Source: SAR86 cluster bacterium (GTDB taxonomy: Bacteria; Pseudomonadota; Gammaproteobacteria; Magnimaribacterales; Magnimaribacteraceae). From it: a DNA stretch of 64,000 nt. This document shows positions 8,007 through 16,772 of this stretch, one piece after another (the first letter of the stretch is position 1; the number at the start of each line of letters is the position of its first letter). The notes below the pieces were generated by a model. The model did not search any database. It was not told the origin of the DNA and saw only the letters and a program-made list of their open reading frames with translations. The DNA is taken from the NCBI GenBank assembly GCA_029268615.1, contig JAQWNM010000001.1, positions 62,001 to 126,000 on the forward strand. Reading direction: 5' to 3'. A program made the position numbers and the translations under genes.

Positions 8007-9065
8007 ATGAGATATCAAACAGATAATACTAGGATTATAGGTAAGCAGGAGATACTAAGTGCGGAAGATCTTATTAAGGCTTTTCCTCTATCTGAAAAAG
8101 TATCTAAATTAGTTTATGAATCTAGAAATGATATCTCAAATATAATTTCAAAAAAAGATGACAGACTTATGGTTGTCGTAGGACCATGCTCTATACATGA
8201 TCCTGAAGCAGCTCTTGAATATGCTAACTTATTAAAAAAGGAAGCTAAAATTTATGAGAATGAATTAAAAATCATAATGAGAGTTTATTTTGAAAAGCCA
8301 AGAACTACTGTTGGCTGGAAAGGTCTTATAAATGATCCTGATATAGATAATACTTACAACATAAATAAAGGACTTAAAATAGCTAGACAGCTACTTTTAA
8401 ATCTTAATGATTTAGGTCTTACTTCAGCTACAGAATTCTTGGATGTAATTACACCTCAATATATAGCTGACATTATATCTTGGGGAGCTATAGGTGCTAG
8501 AACAACTGAAAGTCAGGTTCATAGGGAGTTGGCTTCCGGTATATCTTGTCCTATTGGTTTTAAAAATTCAACAGAAGGTAGCATCCAAGTTTCAATAGAT
8601 GCGATTAAGTCTGCAAAAAACCCTCATATATTTTTATCAGTAACAAAAGAAGGTAAATCAGCTATATTTGAATCTTCAGGAAATGAAGACTGTCATATTA
8701 TTTTGAGAGGTGGAAAGGAGCCGAATTATGATTCCACTAATGTAGCTAAATCTTGCAACCTTTTACATGAAGCAAACTTACCTGAAACACTGATGATAGA
8801 TATGAGTCACGGAAACAGCACCAAGCAACACAAAAAACAACTCGAAGTTTGTAAGAATATTGGAGATCAGATTTCTAATAATGAAAAAAGAATCACAGGA
8901 GTTATGATTGAAAGTAACCTAGTAGAGGGCAATCAACCTGACAAAGACAAATCAAAATTTAGATATGGTCAGAGTATTACAGATGCCTGTATAGACTGGA
9001 AAGATACGACCTCATGTTTAGAAGATTTAGCTAGATCTATATCCAAAAGAAGAAATTTATCTTGA
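8007..9065 (+). CDS. 3-deoxy-7-phosphoheptulonate (DAHP) synthase, class I
   Basis: First enzyme of the shikimate pathway, condensing phosphoenolpyruvate with erythrose 4-phosphate. It has 352 residues, the standard length of AroF/AroG/AroH. The metal-binding cysteine is Cys61 in GPCSIHDPE (59-67). EKPRTTVGWKGLINDP lies at about 96-111, and the segment ARTTESQVHRELASG follows. The feedback type (Tyr, Phe or Trp) cannot be read with confidence, so I give no symbol. aroK and aroB lie at the other end of the window. Confidence 0.95.
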   Translation: MRYQTDNTRIIGKQEILSAEDLIKAFPLSEKVSKLVYESRNDISNIISKKDDRLMVVVGPCSIHDPEAALEYANLLKKEAKIYENELKIIMRVYFEKPRTTVGWKGLINDPDIDNTYNINKGLKIARQLLLNLNDLGLTSATEFLDVITPQYIADIISWGAIGARTTESQVHRELASGISCPIGFKNSTEGSIQVSIDAIKSAKNPHIFLSVTKEGKSAIFESSGNEDCHIILRGGKEPNYDSTNVAKSCNLLHEANLPETLMIDMSHGNSTKQHKKQLEVCKNIGDQISNNEKRITGVMIESNLVEGNQPDKDKSKFRYGQSITDACIDWKDTTSCLEDLARSISKRRNLS

Positions 9066-9122
9066 TATAGCTGAAAAGTATTTAACTTAGAAATTTTAAG
9101 ATATAAACTGTTGTTAGCAGAC

Positions 9123-10205
9123 ATGACTAAACAGTTCATTACAATTTCAAAAGAAATAGCAGAATCAATTGGCTTAAGAGAGGCTACACTTTTTGGGTTA
9201 TTAAACTCTAATTTTACCAATCATCAGCAAGATTTTAATTTACAAGACATCCTAAAAGAAACTCCTTTTTGGAAAAAAGAAGAACTTTTGCAAGTTTTAA
9301 AGAGCCTTAAAAATAAGGGTCTTATTGGTTCAACAGACAACTATTCTTCAATTGAGCTAACAAAACCTTACAAAGAAAAAAAATCTAAATCTCCTTCAAG
9401 TTTTACAAGGAAAAATCCATCTACTATGCCAGAGAACTGGGAACCGGAAACTCAGATAATAGAGCAAGCTGCAGACTATGGCATTCCAGCTGGATTTGTT
9501 TTAAAACAATTAGAAGATTTTAAATTCCTTTGGATAGAAAAAAAAGAATTACAACAATCTTGGGGATTAAAATTCTTGAGACATGTTATTAAAGCTTGGA
9601 GAAAAAATGAAATAAAACAAAATCAAGAAAAAAAGAGAATCTATATGCATAAAGATTGGGTTCCTGATCAAGAAGCCATAGACATTCTTAACAAAGCAGA
9701 TATTGAAGATCAATTCATTGAAAAGTATCTACATGAATTTATTCTCTATTGGATAGAAAAAGGGGATCTCTCAGATACCTGGAATAGTAAATTTATTGCT
9801 TACATTAGGAGACAATGGGCCAGATTTAATGAAGGAAAATCAGAACATACACCTCAAGAAATCCCAGCAGATTGGAAGCCAAATCAAGAGTTCTATGATG
9901 TATTAAAGCTAGCTAAGATAGATCAAAACTTTGCAAATGATTTAATACCTGAATTTATCCTCTATTGGAGAGAAGAAGGAATAAAAATTAATACTTGGAA
10001 TAATAAATTCTTTCAACATGTTAAATATCATCAAAAAAAAATAACTCCATTAAAAGAAAAACAAAAGGATATAGAAAAAAGGATAGAGTCAAGCTGGCAA
10101 ATAAACCAAGAAGTTAATAAAAAAGAGAATACATTTACAACTTCAAAGAATAAGGAAGAGATTAAATCTAGACTCCAAGATTTAAGACTAAAATACAAAA
10201 TTTAA
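9123..10205 (+). CDS. Replication-type protein with three tandem DnaT-like domains
   Basis: I do not recognise a named gene. The 360 residues begin with a winged-helix-like region (about 1-80). Three copies of a DnaT C-terminal-like single-strand DNA-binding unit then follow at about 103-162, 176-235 and 247-306, spaced about 72 residues apart. Each unit has the pattern W-x-P-(D/N/E)-x-E, a middle helix ending in EF-x-x-(L/Y)W, then TW-x-x-KF-x-x-x-(V/I). A charged lysine-rich tail ends the protein. E. coli DnaT carries one such domain and helps PriA/PriB reload DnaB. I take the ATG at 9123 over a TTG at 9111. The role is inferred to be primosome or replication restart, but it is unproven. 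Confidence 0.75.
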   Translation: MTKQFITISKEIAESIGLREATLFGLLNSNFTNHQQDFNLQDILKETPFWKKEELLQVLKSLKNKGLIGSTDNYSSIELTKPYKEKKSKSPSSFTRKNPSTMPENWEPETQIIEQAADYGIPAGFVLKQLEDFKFLWIEKKELQQSWGLKFLRHVIKAWRKNEIKQNQEKKRIYMHKDWVPDQEAIDILNKADIEDQFIEKYLHEFILYWIEKGDLSDTWNSKFIAYIRRQWARFNEGKSEHTPQEIPADWKPNQEFYDVLKLAKIDQNFANDLIPEFILYWREEGIKINTWNNKFFQHVKYHQKKITPLKEKQKDIEKRIESSWQINQEVNKKENTFTTSKNKEEIKSRLQDLRLKYKI

Positions 10206-10223
10206 TTTATTTATAAGTATTTT

Positions 10224-10247
10224 GGTGTTATACTAGACTATAACACC
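10224..10247. promoter_or_regulatory. Palindromic operator over an extended -10 promoter of the RND operon
   Basis: The arms GGTGTTATA and TATAACACC are perfect reverse complements around a 6-base centre. The left arm contains TG-T-TATACT (10226-10234), a good extended -10 element. A transcript would start near 10241, inside the right arm, 19 bases before the adaptor ATG. A dimeric repressor such as a TetR-family protein bound here would block the promoter. No regulator gene is adjacent. Confidence 0.55.
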
Positions 10248-10259
10248 TAATATTATTAT

Positions 10260-11168
10260 ATGAAATTACGAAGAACATATAGAACTTCAGCTTTGGCATT
10301 TTTATTCACTATTGTATGGATGGCTTCAGGCTTTTTTAAAGATGATAATCTTGCTAAAAAACCTACCAATAATCTAGAGACAATGTCGGCAGTCACTGTA
10401 CTGTCCAGTGAAGCTGTGATGAAATCAAAAATAATCAAGGCTAGCGGATATACGGAAGCAGATAAGTTAGTAAAAGTTAGGGCAGAAATTAATGGGAGAG
10501 TGATCTCAACTCCTGTAAAACAGGGAGATTATGTAAAAAAAGGAGACTTACTTTGCCAATTATATATTGCTGGTAGAGAAGCTTATCCTAAAATTCAAGC
10601 ACCTTTTGATGGCCTTTTAGAAGAAGTAAGTGCTGAAAGTGGTGATTATTTAAATATTGGCAGTACTTGCGCAACTTTAATTGATCCTAACCCCATGATT
10701 TTAGTTGGTGAAGTTTCAGAAAAAGAAATAGATTTAGTTAAAGTAGGAATTCCAGCTAAAGCAAAATTAGTTTCTGGTTCAGAAATAAAAGGAGTTGTCT
10801 CGTTTGTTGGGACTTCTGCAAATAAAAATACTAGAAGATTTAAAATTGAAATTACAGTTAATAATGATGATGGAGCTATAAGAGATGGGCTGTCTGCAGA
10901 ATTATTTATCCAAGGAGCTAAGATTGAAGCTCACAAAATATCTCCATCTATCTTATTACTAGGCACATCGGGAGAACTTGGAATTAGGACTGTTAATAAT
11001 TTTAATGAAGTTCAATTCCAAAAAGTAACGATATTGGAAGATTCTATGGATGGGATTTGGGTTTCTGGTCTACCCCCTAAAACTAGAATTATTACTGTCG
11101 GACAAGAATATGTCTTTCAAGGTCAAACTGTAAAAACTCAAGAAGCAACTATACCTCCTAAAGCGTGA
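10260..11168 (+). CDS. RND efflux periplasmic adaptor, short form
   Basis: Membrane fusion protein of an RND pump, 302 residues. An N-terminal membrane anchor or signal covers about 8-25. The first half of the lipoyl domain (VRAEINGRVISTPVKQGDYVKKGDLL in two pieces around 76-101) is followed by IQAPFDGLLEEVSAESGDYL, the second half. Beta-barrel and membrane-proximal regions follow. Only about 10 residues separate the lipoyl halves, where ordinary adaptors have a coiled-coil hairpin of some 60-80 residues. The 3' end overlaps the transporter start by 4 bases. No outer-membrane channel gene is nearby. The substrate is unknown. Confidence 0.87.
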   Translation: MKLRRTYRTSALAFLFTIVWMASGFFKDDNLAKKPTNNLETMSAVTVLSSEAVMKSKIIKASGYTEADKLVKVRAEINGRVISTPVKQGDYVKKGDLLCQLYIAGREAYPKIQAPFDGLLEEVSAESGDYLNIGSTCATLIDPNPMILVGEVSEKEIDLVKVGIPAKAKLVSGSEIKGVVSFVGTSANKNTRRFKIEITVNNDDGAIRDGLSAELFIQGAKIEAHKISPSILLLGTSGELGIRTVNNFNEVQFQKVTILEDSMDGIWVSGLPPKTRIITVGQEYVFQGQTVKTQEATIPPKA

Positions 11169-14100
11169 ATAAATTCATAAGATCAGCGATAGCTAGATCA
11201 AGAACTTCTCTAAGTATCCTTGTACTCTTAGGTTTGGCAGGGATTTATGCTATGAATGCCCTACCAAAAGCAACAGAACCTAACGTCACCTTTCCAGGAG
11301 CAATGGTAAGTGTTTTTTATGAGGGTGTGTCGCCTCAAGACTCTGAAAGACTTCTTGTGAAACCTCTAGAAACAGCTTTAAGAACAATAGAAGGTGTAGA
11401 TGAAGTTATGGCGACAGCTGCTATGGGTTATGCAAATGTCGTAGTTCTATTTGATGAAGAAATCGATATGGACCAGGCTATCTATGATACTAGAGTTAAA
11501 GTAGATGAAGTTAGAACAGAACTCCCAAATGATGCAAAAGAACCCAAAATTAGAGAATTCACAACCCAAGATAATCCCGTAATCACTATAAGCCTTGTCA
11601 GTGACACTGTATCTGAAAGAACATTAATTTCACTGGCTAAAGATCTTCAAGATGAAATAGAAACTCTAACTGATGTTTTATCGGCAGACCTTCGAGGAGT
11701 TCCAGAAGATCTTTTAGAGGCAATAGTTGAGAAATCAAAGCTAGAATCATATGGAATATCTATCGGTGAACTTTATCAAGCTATCTCAAATAATAATCGA
11801 ATAATACCTGCGGGCTCTCAAGATACTGGAAAGGGAAGCTTCGCTGTAAATGTACCAAGTGTATTTGCTGACCTGGATGATATTCAAAGCTTACCTATCA
11901 AGGTATCAGGTAATTCAGTAGTAACTCTTTCAGATGTAGCTGAAATCAGGAGAACTTATAAGGATAAAACAAGTGATACAAGAATAAATGGACGCAGAGC
12001 TCTTTCTGTTGAAGTTGTAAAAAGAACGGGTACAAATGTAATAGATACAGTAGCAGCAGTAAAAGAAATCGTTGAGAAAGCAGAATTAAACTTTCCAAAC
12101 GGAGTAGAGATAATTTACTCAAGAGATGACTCTGGTTTTGCGCTAGATATGATATCTGAATTGCAAGGTAACGTATTAACTGCAGTTGTATTGGTTATGA
12201 TTGTAGTCTTAGCTGCTTTAGGATTTAGAACATCTTTACTAGTCGGGTTAGCAATTCCCTTTTCTTATTTATTTTGCTTAACAATATTATTTTTTGCGGG
12301 TCAGGAATTTAATTTTATGGTCATGTTTGGCATGCTCATATCTATGGGTATGACCATTGATGGCTCTATAGTCGTTACTGAGTATGCAGATAGAAAATTA
12401 GCTGAGGGCATGGATAGAATTGATGCTTATACTTCTGCCGGAGCAAGAATGTTTTGGCCAGTTCTATCTTCTACTGTCACAACTTTAGTCGTCTTCTTGC
12501 CACTTATGTTGATGCCGGGAATGGGAAAGTTTATTCGAATGATGCCAGTAACAGTTTTTTGTGTCCTAGTTGGATCTTTAATCTATGCGATTATATTTGT
12601 TCCTATTTTAGGTGCCCTTTTTGGAGGACTAGCTAAAGAATCCAAGTCAGAAACAGAAAATATTAGGAAATTAGAAACCGATGATCCTTTATCTTTACCA
12701 GCTTTTACTGGAGGATATGCAAGAAAAGTATATCCATACCTAAAGATTCCTGGTCAAACTATATTTATTATAGTTTTCGCGATAGTACTCATCATAAAAC
12801 TTTGGGCAGACCATGGAAAAGGGGTTATATATTTTCCAGAAGTTGCTCCTCAGTGGGTTCAAATTAATGTCTCGGCAAGAGGTAATCTTTCAACGAACGA
12901 AAAAAAGGAGCTAGCTATACTAGCTGAAAAAGAAATACTACCCATTGAAGATATAGAATTAGTGTATCTAAGAACAGGTTCCAGCCGAAGCGCCTTTGGG
13001 GGGGGAAATCCAGATAGAATTTCTTCTATGTTTATAGATTTCTATGATGAAGATAAAAGAGAATCAAATAAAGATGGCTATGAGATTTTAGAAACTATCA
13101 ATCAAAAGACTAAAGATTTTCCTGGTTTTTTAGTTCAGTCAGAAGCAGAAAAAGCTGGTCCTCCAATAGGGAAATCTTTAGATATAGATGTCATGGGAGA
13201 AGATCCTTTTGTTTTAGCTCAGGCAACTAAAAAACTAAAAACCTATATCGAAAATGAAGTTTCTGGATTAATGGGATTGGAAGATTCTGTTCAACAAAGA
13301 GGAATTGAGTGGAGATTGAAGATAGACAAAACCAGAGCAGCTCAATTTGGAGCTAGTCTAACAGACGTAGGAGCTGCGGTTCAAATGGTAACAAACGGAA
13401 TAAAGGTTGGAGAATATAGACCTTTAGATGTGGATGATGAAGTTGACATTAGAGTTAGATTTCCTAAAGAACAAAGAAATCTTGATGCATTAGACGAATT
13501 AAGTGTCAAAACAAATAAAGGAATAATTTCAGTTAGTAGCTTTGTAGAATCCAGGCCTCAGCCTGCAACCGGATATATAAGCAGAAAGGATGGCAAAAGA
13601 GTTTTCTCCATATCAGCCGATAAAAAAGAAGGGGTTGTTATATCAGATAAAATAAAACAAATTAAAGATTGGATATCAAATAATGATCTTGGGCCAGGCG
13701 TATCTGTTGAGTTTGGAGGTTTTGATAAATACAATAAAGAAGCCTCTGATTATCTAGTTTCTGCTTTTATTTTAAGCCTATTTATAATGCTAATTTTATT
13801 AGTGACACAATTTAATAGTTTTTATCAAGGATTTGTTATCTTATCTGCAATACTATTATCTTTTGGCGGTGTTTTTCTGGCCTTATTAATTTTAGGCCGC
13901 TCCTTTAGTACACTTCAAACAGGCATTAGTTGCGTAGCTTTAGCGGGTATTGTGGTCAATAATAATATTGTATTAATTGATACTTTTAACTTACTTAAAA
14001 AGAATAATCCTGCAGCTTCTACTCTTTCTTTAGCTTTAAGGAGTGCGGTCTTAAGGCTAAGGCCTGTCTTCCTAACTTCATTTACAACTATAGCTGGACT

Positions 14101-14350
14101 TCTTCCTATAGCATTAGGTTACAGCATAGATCTAATAGGAAGAGAAATTAAAGCTGGCATGTATGTCACAAGCTATTGGGAACAAATGGCTGGTGCTCTG
14201 GTAATAGGTCTTTCTGTTGCCACCATACTTACTTTAGTGGTTACTCCATGTGCTCTAATTTTAAGTGATTCAATGAAAGAAACTCCTAAGAAAATTAGGT
14301 CTCTTTTACATAAAATTATTCTTGAAAGAAAATCTCAAATTTCTAACTAA
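11165..14350 (+). CDS. RND family efflux transporter
   Basis: Inner-membrane resistance-nodulation-division pump of 1061 residues, the normal size, with twelve predicted membrane helices and two large periplasmic loops. The start is GTG overlapping the adaptor stop (GTGA). In helix 4 the segment GMTIDGSIVV places Asp399 followed by Gly400, where AcrB has two aspartates (407, 408). In helix 10 GIVVNNNIVLID places Asn932 where AcrB has Lys940. So only one of the three classical proton-relay residues is kept. Such variants exist among uncharacterised RND subfamilies. The substrate cannot be deduced. Confidence 0.92.
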   Translation: MNKFIRSAIARSRTSLSILVLLGLAGIYAMNALPKATEPNVTFPGAMVSVFYEGVSPQDSERLLVKPLETALRTIEGVDEVMATAAMGYANVVVLFDEEIDMDQAIYDTRVKVDEVRTELPNDAKEPKIREFTTQDNPVITISLVSDTVSERTLISLAKDLQDEIETLTDVLSADLRGVPEDLLEAIVEKSKLESYGISIGELYQAISNNNRIIPAGSQDTGKGSFAVNVPSVFADLDDIQSLPIKVSGNSVVTLSDVAEIRRTYKDKTSDTRINGRRALSVEVVKRTGTNVIDTVAAVKEIVEKAELNFPNGVEIIYSRDDSGFALDMISELQGNVLTAVVLVMIVVLAALGFRTSLLVGLAIPFSYLFCLTILFFAGQEFNFMVMFGMLISMGMTIDGSIVVTEYADRKLAEGMDRIDAYTSAGARMFWPVLSSTVTTLVVFLPLMLMPGMGKFIRMMPVTVFCVLVGSLIYAIIFVPILGALFGGLAKESKSETENIRKLETDDPLSLPAFTGGYARKVYPYLKIPGQTIFIIVFAIVLIIKLWADHGKGVIYFPEVAPQWVQINVSARGNLSTNEKKELAILAEKEILPIEDIELVYLRTGSSRSAFGGGNPDRISSMFIDFYDEDKRESNKDGYEILETINQKTKDFPGFLVQSEAEKAGPPIGKSLDIDVMGEDPFVLAQATKKLKTYIENEVSGLMGLEDSVQQRGIEWRLKIDKTRAAQFGASLTDVGAAVQMVTNGIKVGEYRPLDVDDEVDIRVRFPKEQRNLDALDELSVKTNKGIISVSSFVESRPQPATGYISRKDGKRVFSISADKKEGVVISDKIKQIKDWISNNDLGPGVSVEFGGFDKYNKEASDYLVSAFILSLFIMLILLVTQFNSFYQGFVILSAILLSFGGVFLALLILGRSFSTLQTGISCVALAGIVVNNNIVLIDTFNLLKKNNPAASTLSLALRSAVLRLRPVFLTSFTTIAGLLPIALGYSIDLIGREIKAGMYVTSYWEQMAGALVIGLSVATILTLVVTPCALILSDSMKETPKKIRSLLHKIILERKSQISN

Positions 14351-14368
14351 ATAAAAACTTGTTTTTAT
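14351..14368. terminator. Weak AT-only hairpin after the RND operon
   Basis: ATAAAAA and TTTTTAT flank CTTG immediately after the transporter stop. A second small inverted repeat, CTCTAA and TTAGAG, follows at 14373-14386. The stems have little or no GC, so termination here is doubtful and the dehydrogenase gene may be reached by read-through. Confidence 0.2.
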
Positions 14369-14413
14369 GAATCTCTAACCTTAGAGTAGATAAGAATTAT
14401 TTAATGGAAAAAA

Positions 14414-16498
14414 ATGAAGTTTTTTAAAATATTACTTATATTTTTTGGATTTGCACTAATAAGCTGTAGCAAAGAATTTAATATTTCAGAAGAAAGAATT
14501 ATTAATGCAGATGCAGAGCCAGAAAATTGGATGTCCCATGCCAGAACTTATGATGAAAAGAGGTTCAGTCCCTTAAATCAGATAAGTCCTGATACTATCT
14601 CGGACTTAGGTCTGGCTTGGAAATTTACAACTGATACAAACAGAGGCCATGAAGCCTCTCCTATAGTAGTAGATGGAGTTATGTTCACAACTTCTGCTTG
14701 GAGCGTTGTTTATGCCTTGAATGCTGCCACAGGAGAATTACTCTGGAAATACGATCCTTTAGTGGATAAAGAATGGGGATATAATGCTTGCTGTGACGTT
14801 GTTAACAGAGGAGTTGCCGTCTGGGAAGGTAAAGTTCTTTTAGGAGCTTTAGATGGAAGACTAATTGCATTAAATGCCACGGACGGATCGTTACTATGGG
14901 AAACTCTAACAATAGATAAAGAAAAGCCCTATACCATAACTGGCGCCCCTCGAGTCCTAAAAGACATGGTGTTAATAGGAAATGGGGGTGCCGAGCTGGG
15001 CGTGAGAGGTTATGTTACTGCCTATAACATTAAAAATGGGAAAAAAATATGGCGATTTTATACTGTTCCAGGTGATCCTTCTTTAGATTTTGAAAATCCC
15101 ATTCTAGAAAAAGCTTCCAAAACATGGAAAGGAGGCGAATGGTGGAAAATTGGTGGAGGAGGAACAGTTTGGGACTCAATGGCTTTTGATCCAGAATTAG
15201 ATCTTCTATATATTGGTGTTGGAAATGGTTCTCCTTGGAATAGGTATATTCGAAGTCCTGGCGGAGGTGATAACTTATTTCTTTCTTCTATAGTCGCCTT
15301 AAAGCCAGATACTGGAGAATATATTTGGCATTACCAAACAACGCCAGGAGATACATGGGATTACACAGCTACCCAACATATGATTCTTGCAGATATTGAA
15401 ATTGATCAAAAGGTTAGAAAAGTAATAATGCAAGCTCCAAAAAATGGTTTTTTCTATGTAGTTGATAGAAAAAATGGTGAATTCATCTCAGCAAAAAATT
15501 ATGTTCCAGTTAATTGGGCACTGAAAATAGATGAAGAAACTGGAAGGCCTATAGAGAATAATAAGACAAACTATAAAGGGACAGTCAAAGAAGTTAAACC
15601 TGGACCTCTAGGAGGTCACAACTGGCACCCAATGTCATATAGTCCGGAAACAGGACTAGCCTATATACCTGCCCAGGAACTCTCTTTTCTTTATGGTGAT
15701 ACGGAAGATTTTGTTTATGATAAAAACACTTGGAATACAGGAATTGATATTGCAGCTACTATTCCACCTAAAGACCCAAATGAACTGCAAGAACTACTTA
15801 CCTCTTTAAAAGGCCATCTTAGTGCTTGGAATCCAGTTACACAGAAAGAAGTATGGCGAGCGCAATATGAGTGGCCTTGGAATGGCGGAGTCCTTTCAAC
15901 AGCAGGAAATCTTGTTTTTCAAGGAACCAGCGATGGCAGACTTATTGCTTATACTGCAGATAAAGGAACTAAAGTATGGGAAATTGAAACCTATAATGGG
16001 ATTGGTGCCCCTCCAATTACATATAGCATTGATGGAGTACAATATATATCAGTCATTATAGGTTATGGTGGTGCTTTTCCTCTTACTTCCGGTGTCCCGT
16101 CACCAAATATGGGTGCTAAATCAAATGGACAAGTATTAACCTTCAAATTAAATGGGAAAGAAACTATATTAAAACCTAAAACCTATAAATCAATGATTAA
16201 GCCGCCTCCTTCACTAGCTGACTTTGCAACAATTTCTAAAGGAGAATATGAATTTCATCAACACTGCCAATTCTGTCATGGAGCGGGAGCGGGAGGTGGT
16301 GGTGTTATCCCAGATCTACAAATGATGACCGAAGAAACACATAAAACTTTCTTAGGAATAGTACTGGGTGGGGCTCATAAAAATAAAGGAATGATTTCTT
16401 TTAAAGACATGTTAACTGAGGATCAAGCTTTAGCTATTCACGAATACTTAATTTCTCAAGCAAATGCTACTTACTTGATGCAAAAAGGGCAGGACTAA
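14414..16498 (+). CDS. Lipid-anchored PQQ-dependent quinohemoprotein alcohol dehydrogenase
   Basis: Periplasmic eight-bladed propeller dehydrogenase with a C-terminal cytochrome c domain, 694 residues. The signal peptide ends in a lipobox (LISC, Cys18), implying a lipoprotein. The adjacent-cysteine disulfide pair is Cys126-Cys127 in ACCDVVNRG. The active-site segment WDYT places threonine two residues after the catalytic Asp, where lanthanide enzymes have Asp, so calcium is more likely. The heme motif CQFCH is at 618-622 and a candidate Met ligand is at 660. Family members oxidise alcohols and pass electrons to a cytochrome or azurin. No PQQ synthesis genes are in the window, and the substrate is unknown. 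Confidence 0.9.
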   Translation: MKFFKILLIFFGFALISCSKEFNISEERIINADAEPENWMSHARTYDEKRFSPLNQISPDTISDLGLAWKFTTDTNRGHEASPIVVDGVMFTTSAWSVVYALNAATGELLWKYDPLVDKEWGYNACCDVVNRGVAVWEGKVLLGALDGRLIALNATDGSLLWETLTIDKEKPYTITGAPRVLKDMVLIGNGGAELGVRGYVTAYNIKNGKKIWRFYTVPGDPSLDFENPILEKASKTWKGGEWWKIGGGGTVWDSMAFDPELDLLYIGVGNGSPWNRYIRSPGGGDNLFLSSIVALKPDTGEYIWHYQTTPGDTWDYTATQHMILADIEIDQKVRKVIMQAPKNGFFYVVDRKNGEFISAKNYVPVNWALKIDEETGRPIENNKTNYKGTVKEVKPGPLGGHNWHPMSYSPETGLAYIPAQELSFLYGDTEDFVYDKNTWNTGIDIAATIPPKDPNELQELLTSLKGHLSAWNPVTQKEVWRAQYEWPWNGGVLSTAGNLVFQGTSDGRLIAYTADKGTKVWEIETYNGIGAPPITYSIDGVQYISVIIGYGGAFPLTSGVPSPNMGAKSNGQVLTFKLNGKETILKPKTYKSMIKPPPSLADFATISKGEYEFHQHCQFCHGAGAGGGGVIPDLQMMTEETHKTFLGIVLGGAHKNKGMISFKDMLTEDQALAIHEYLISQANATYLMQKGQD

Positions 16499-16538
16499 TC
16501 ATAATAAAACTAATATGGAAAACTGATAAAAAATAAAA

Positions 16539-16772
16539 ATGACAGAAAAAAAGAATAATAACTTTGAAACTGCTTTAGATGAACTTGAAGATATTGTAGA
16601 TCAACTAGAATCGGGAGATTTAAGTCTAGAAGAGTCTTTGAAGTCCTTTGAAAAAGGAATTAAATTAACCAGACAATGCCAAAAACAATTATCTGAAGCG
16701 GAACTTAAAGTGCAAAAGCTTATTGAAGAGAATGGAGAAATTAAAACCATACCAATAAATGGAAAAACATGA
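16539..16772 (+). CDS. xseB: Exodeoxyribonuclease VII small subunit
   Basis: The 77 residues form the helical small subunit of exonuclease VII, which degrades single-stranded DNA with XseA. The family pattern [20 protein letters not shown] with [15 protein letters not shown] is clear. It is first in the conserved xseB-ispA-dxs operon and overlaps ispA by 14 bases. The large subunit gene is not in the window. Confidence 0.95.
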   Translation: MTEKKNNNFETALDELEDIVDQLESGDLSLEESLKSFEKGIKLTRQCQKQLSEAELKVQKLIEENGEIKTIPINGKT

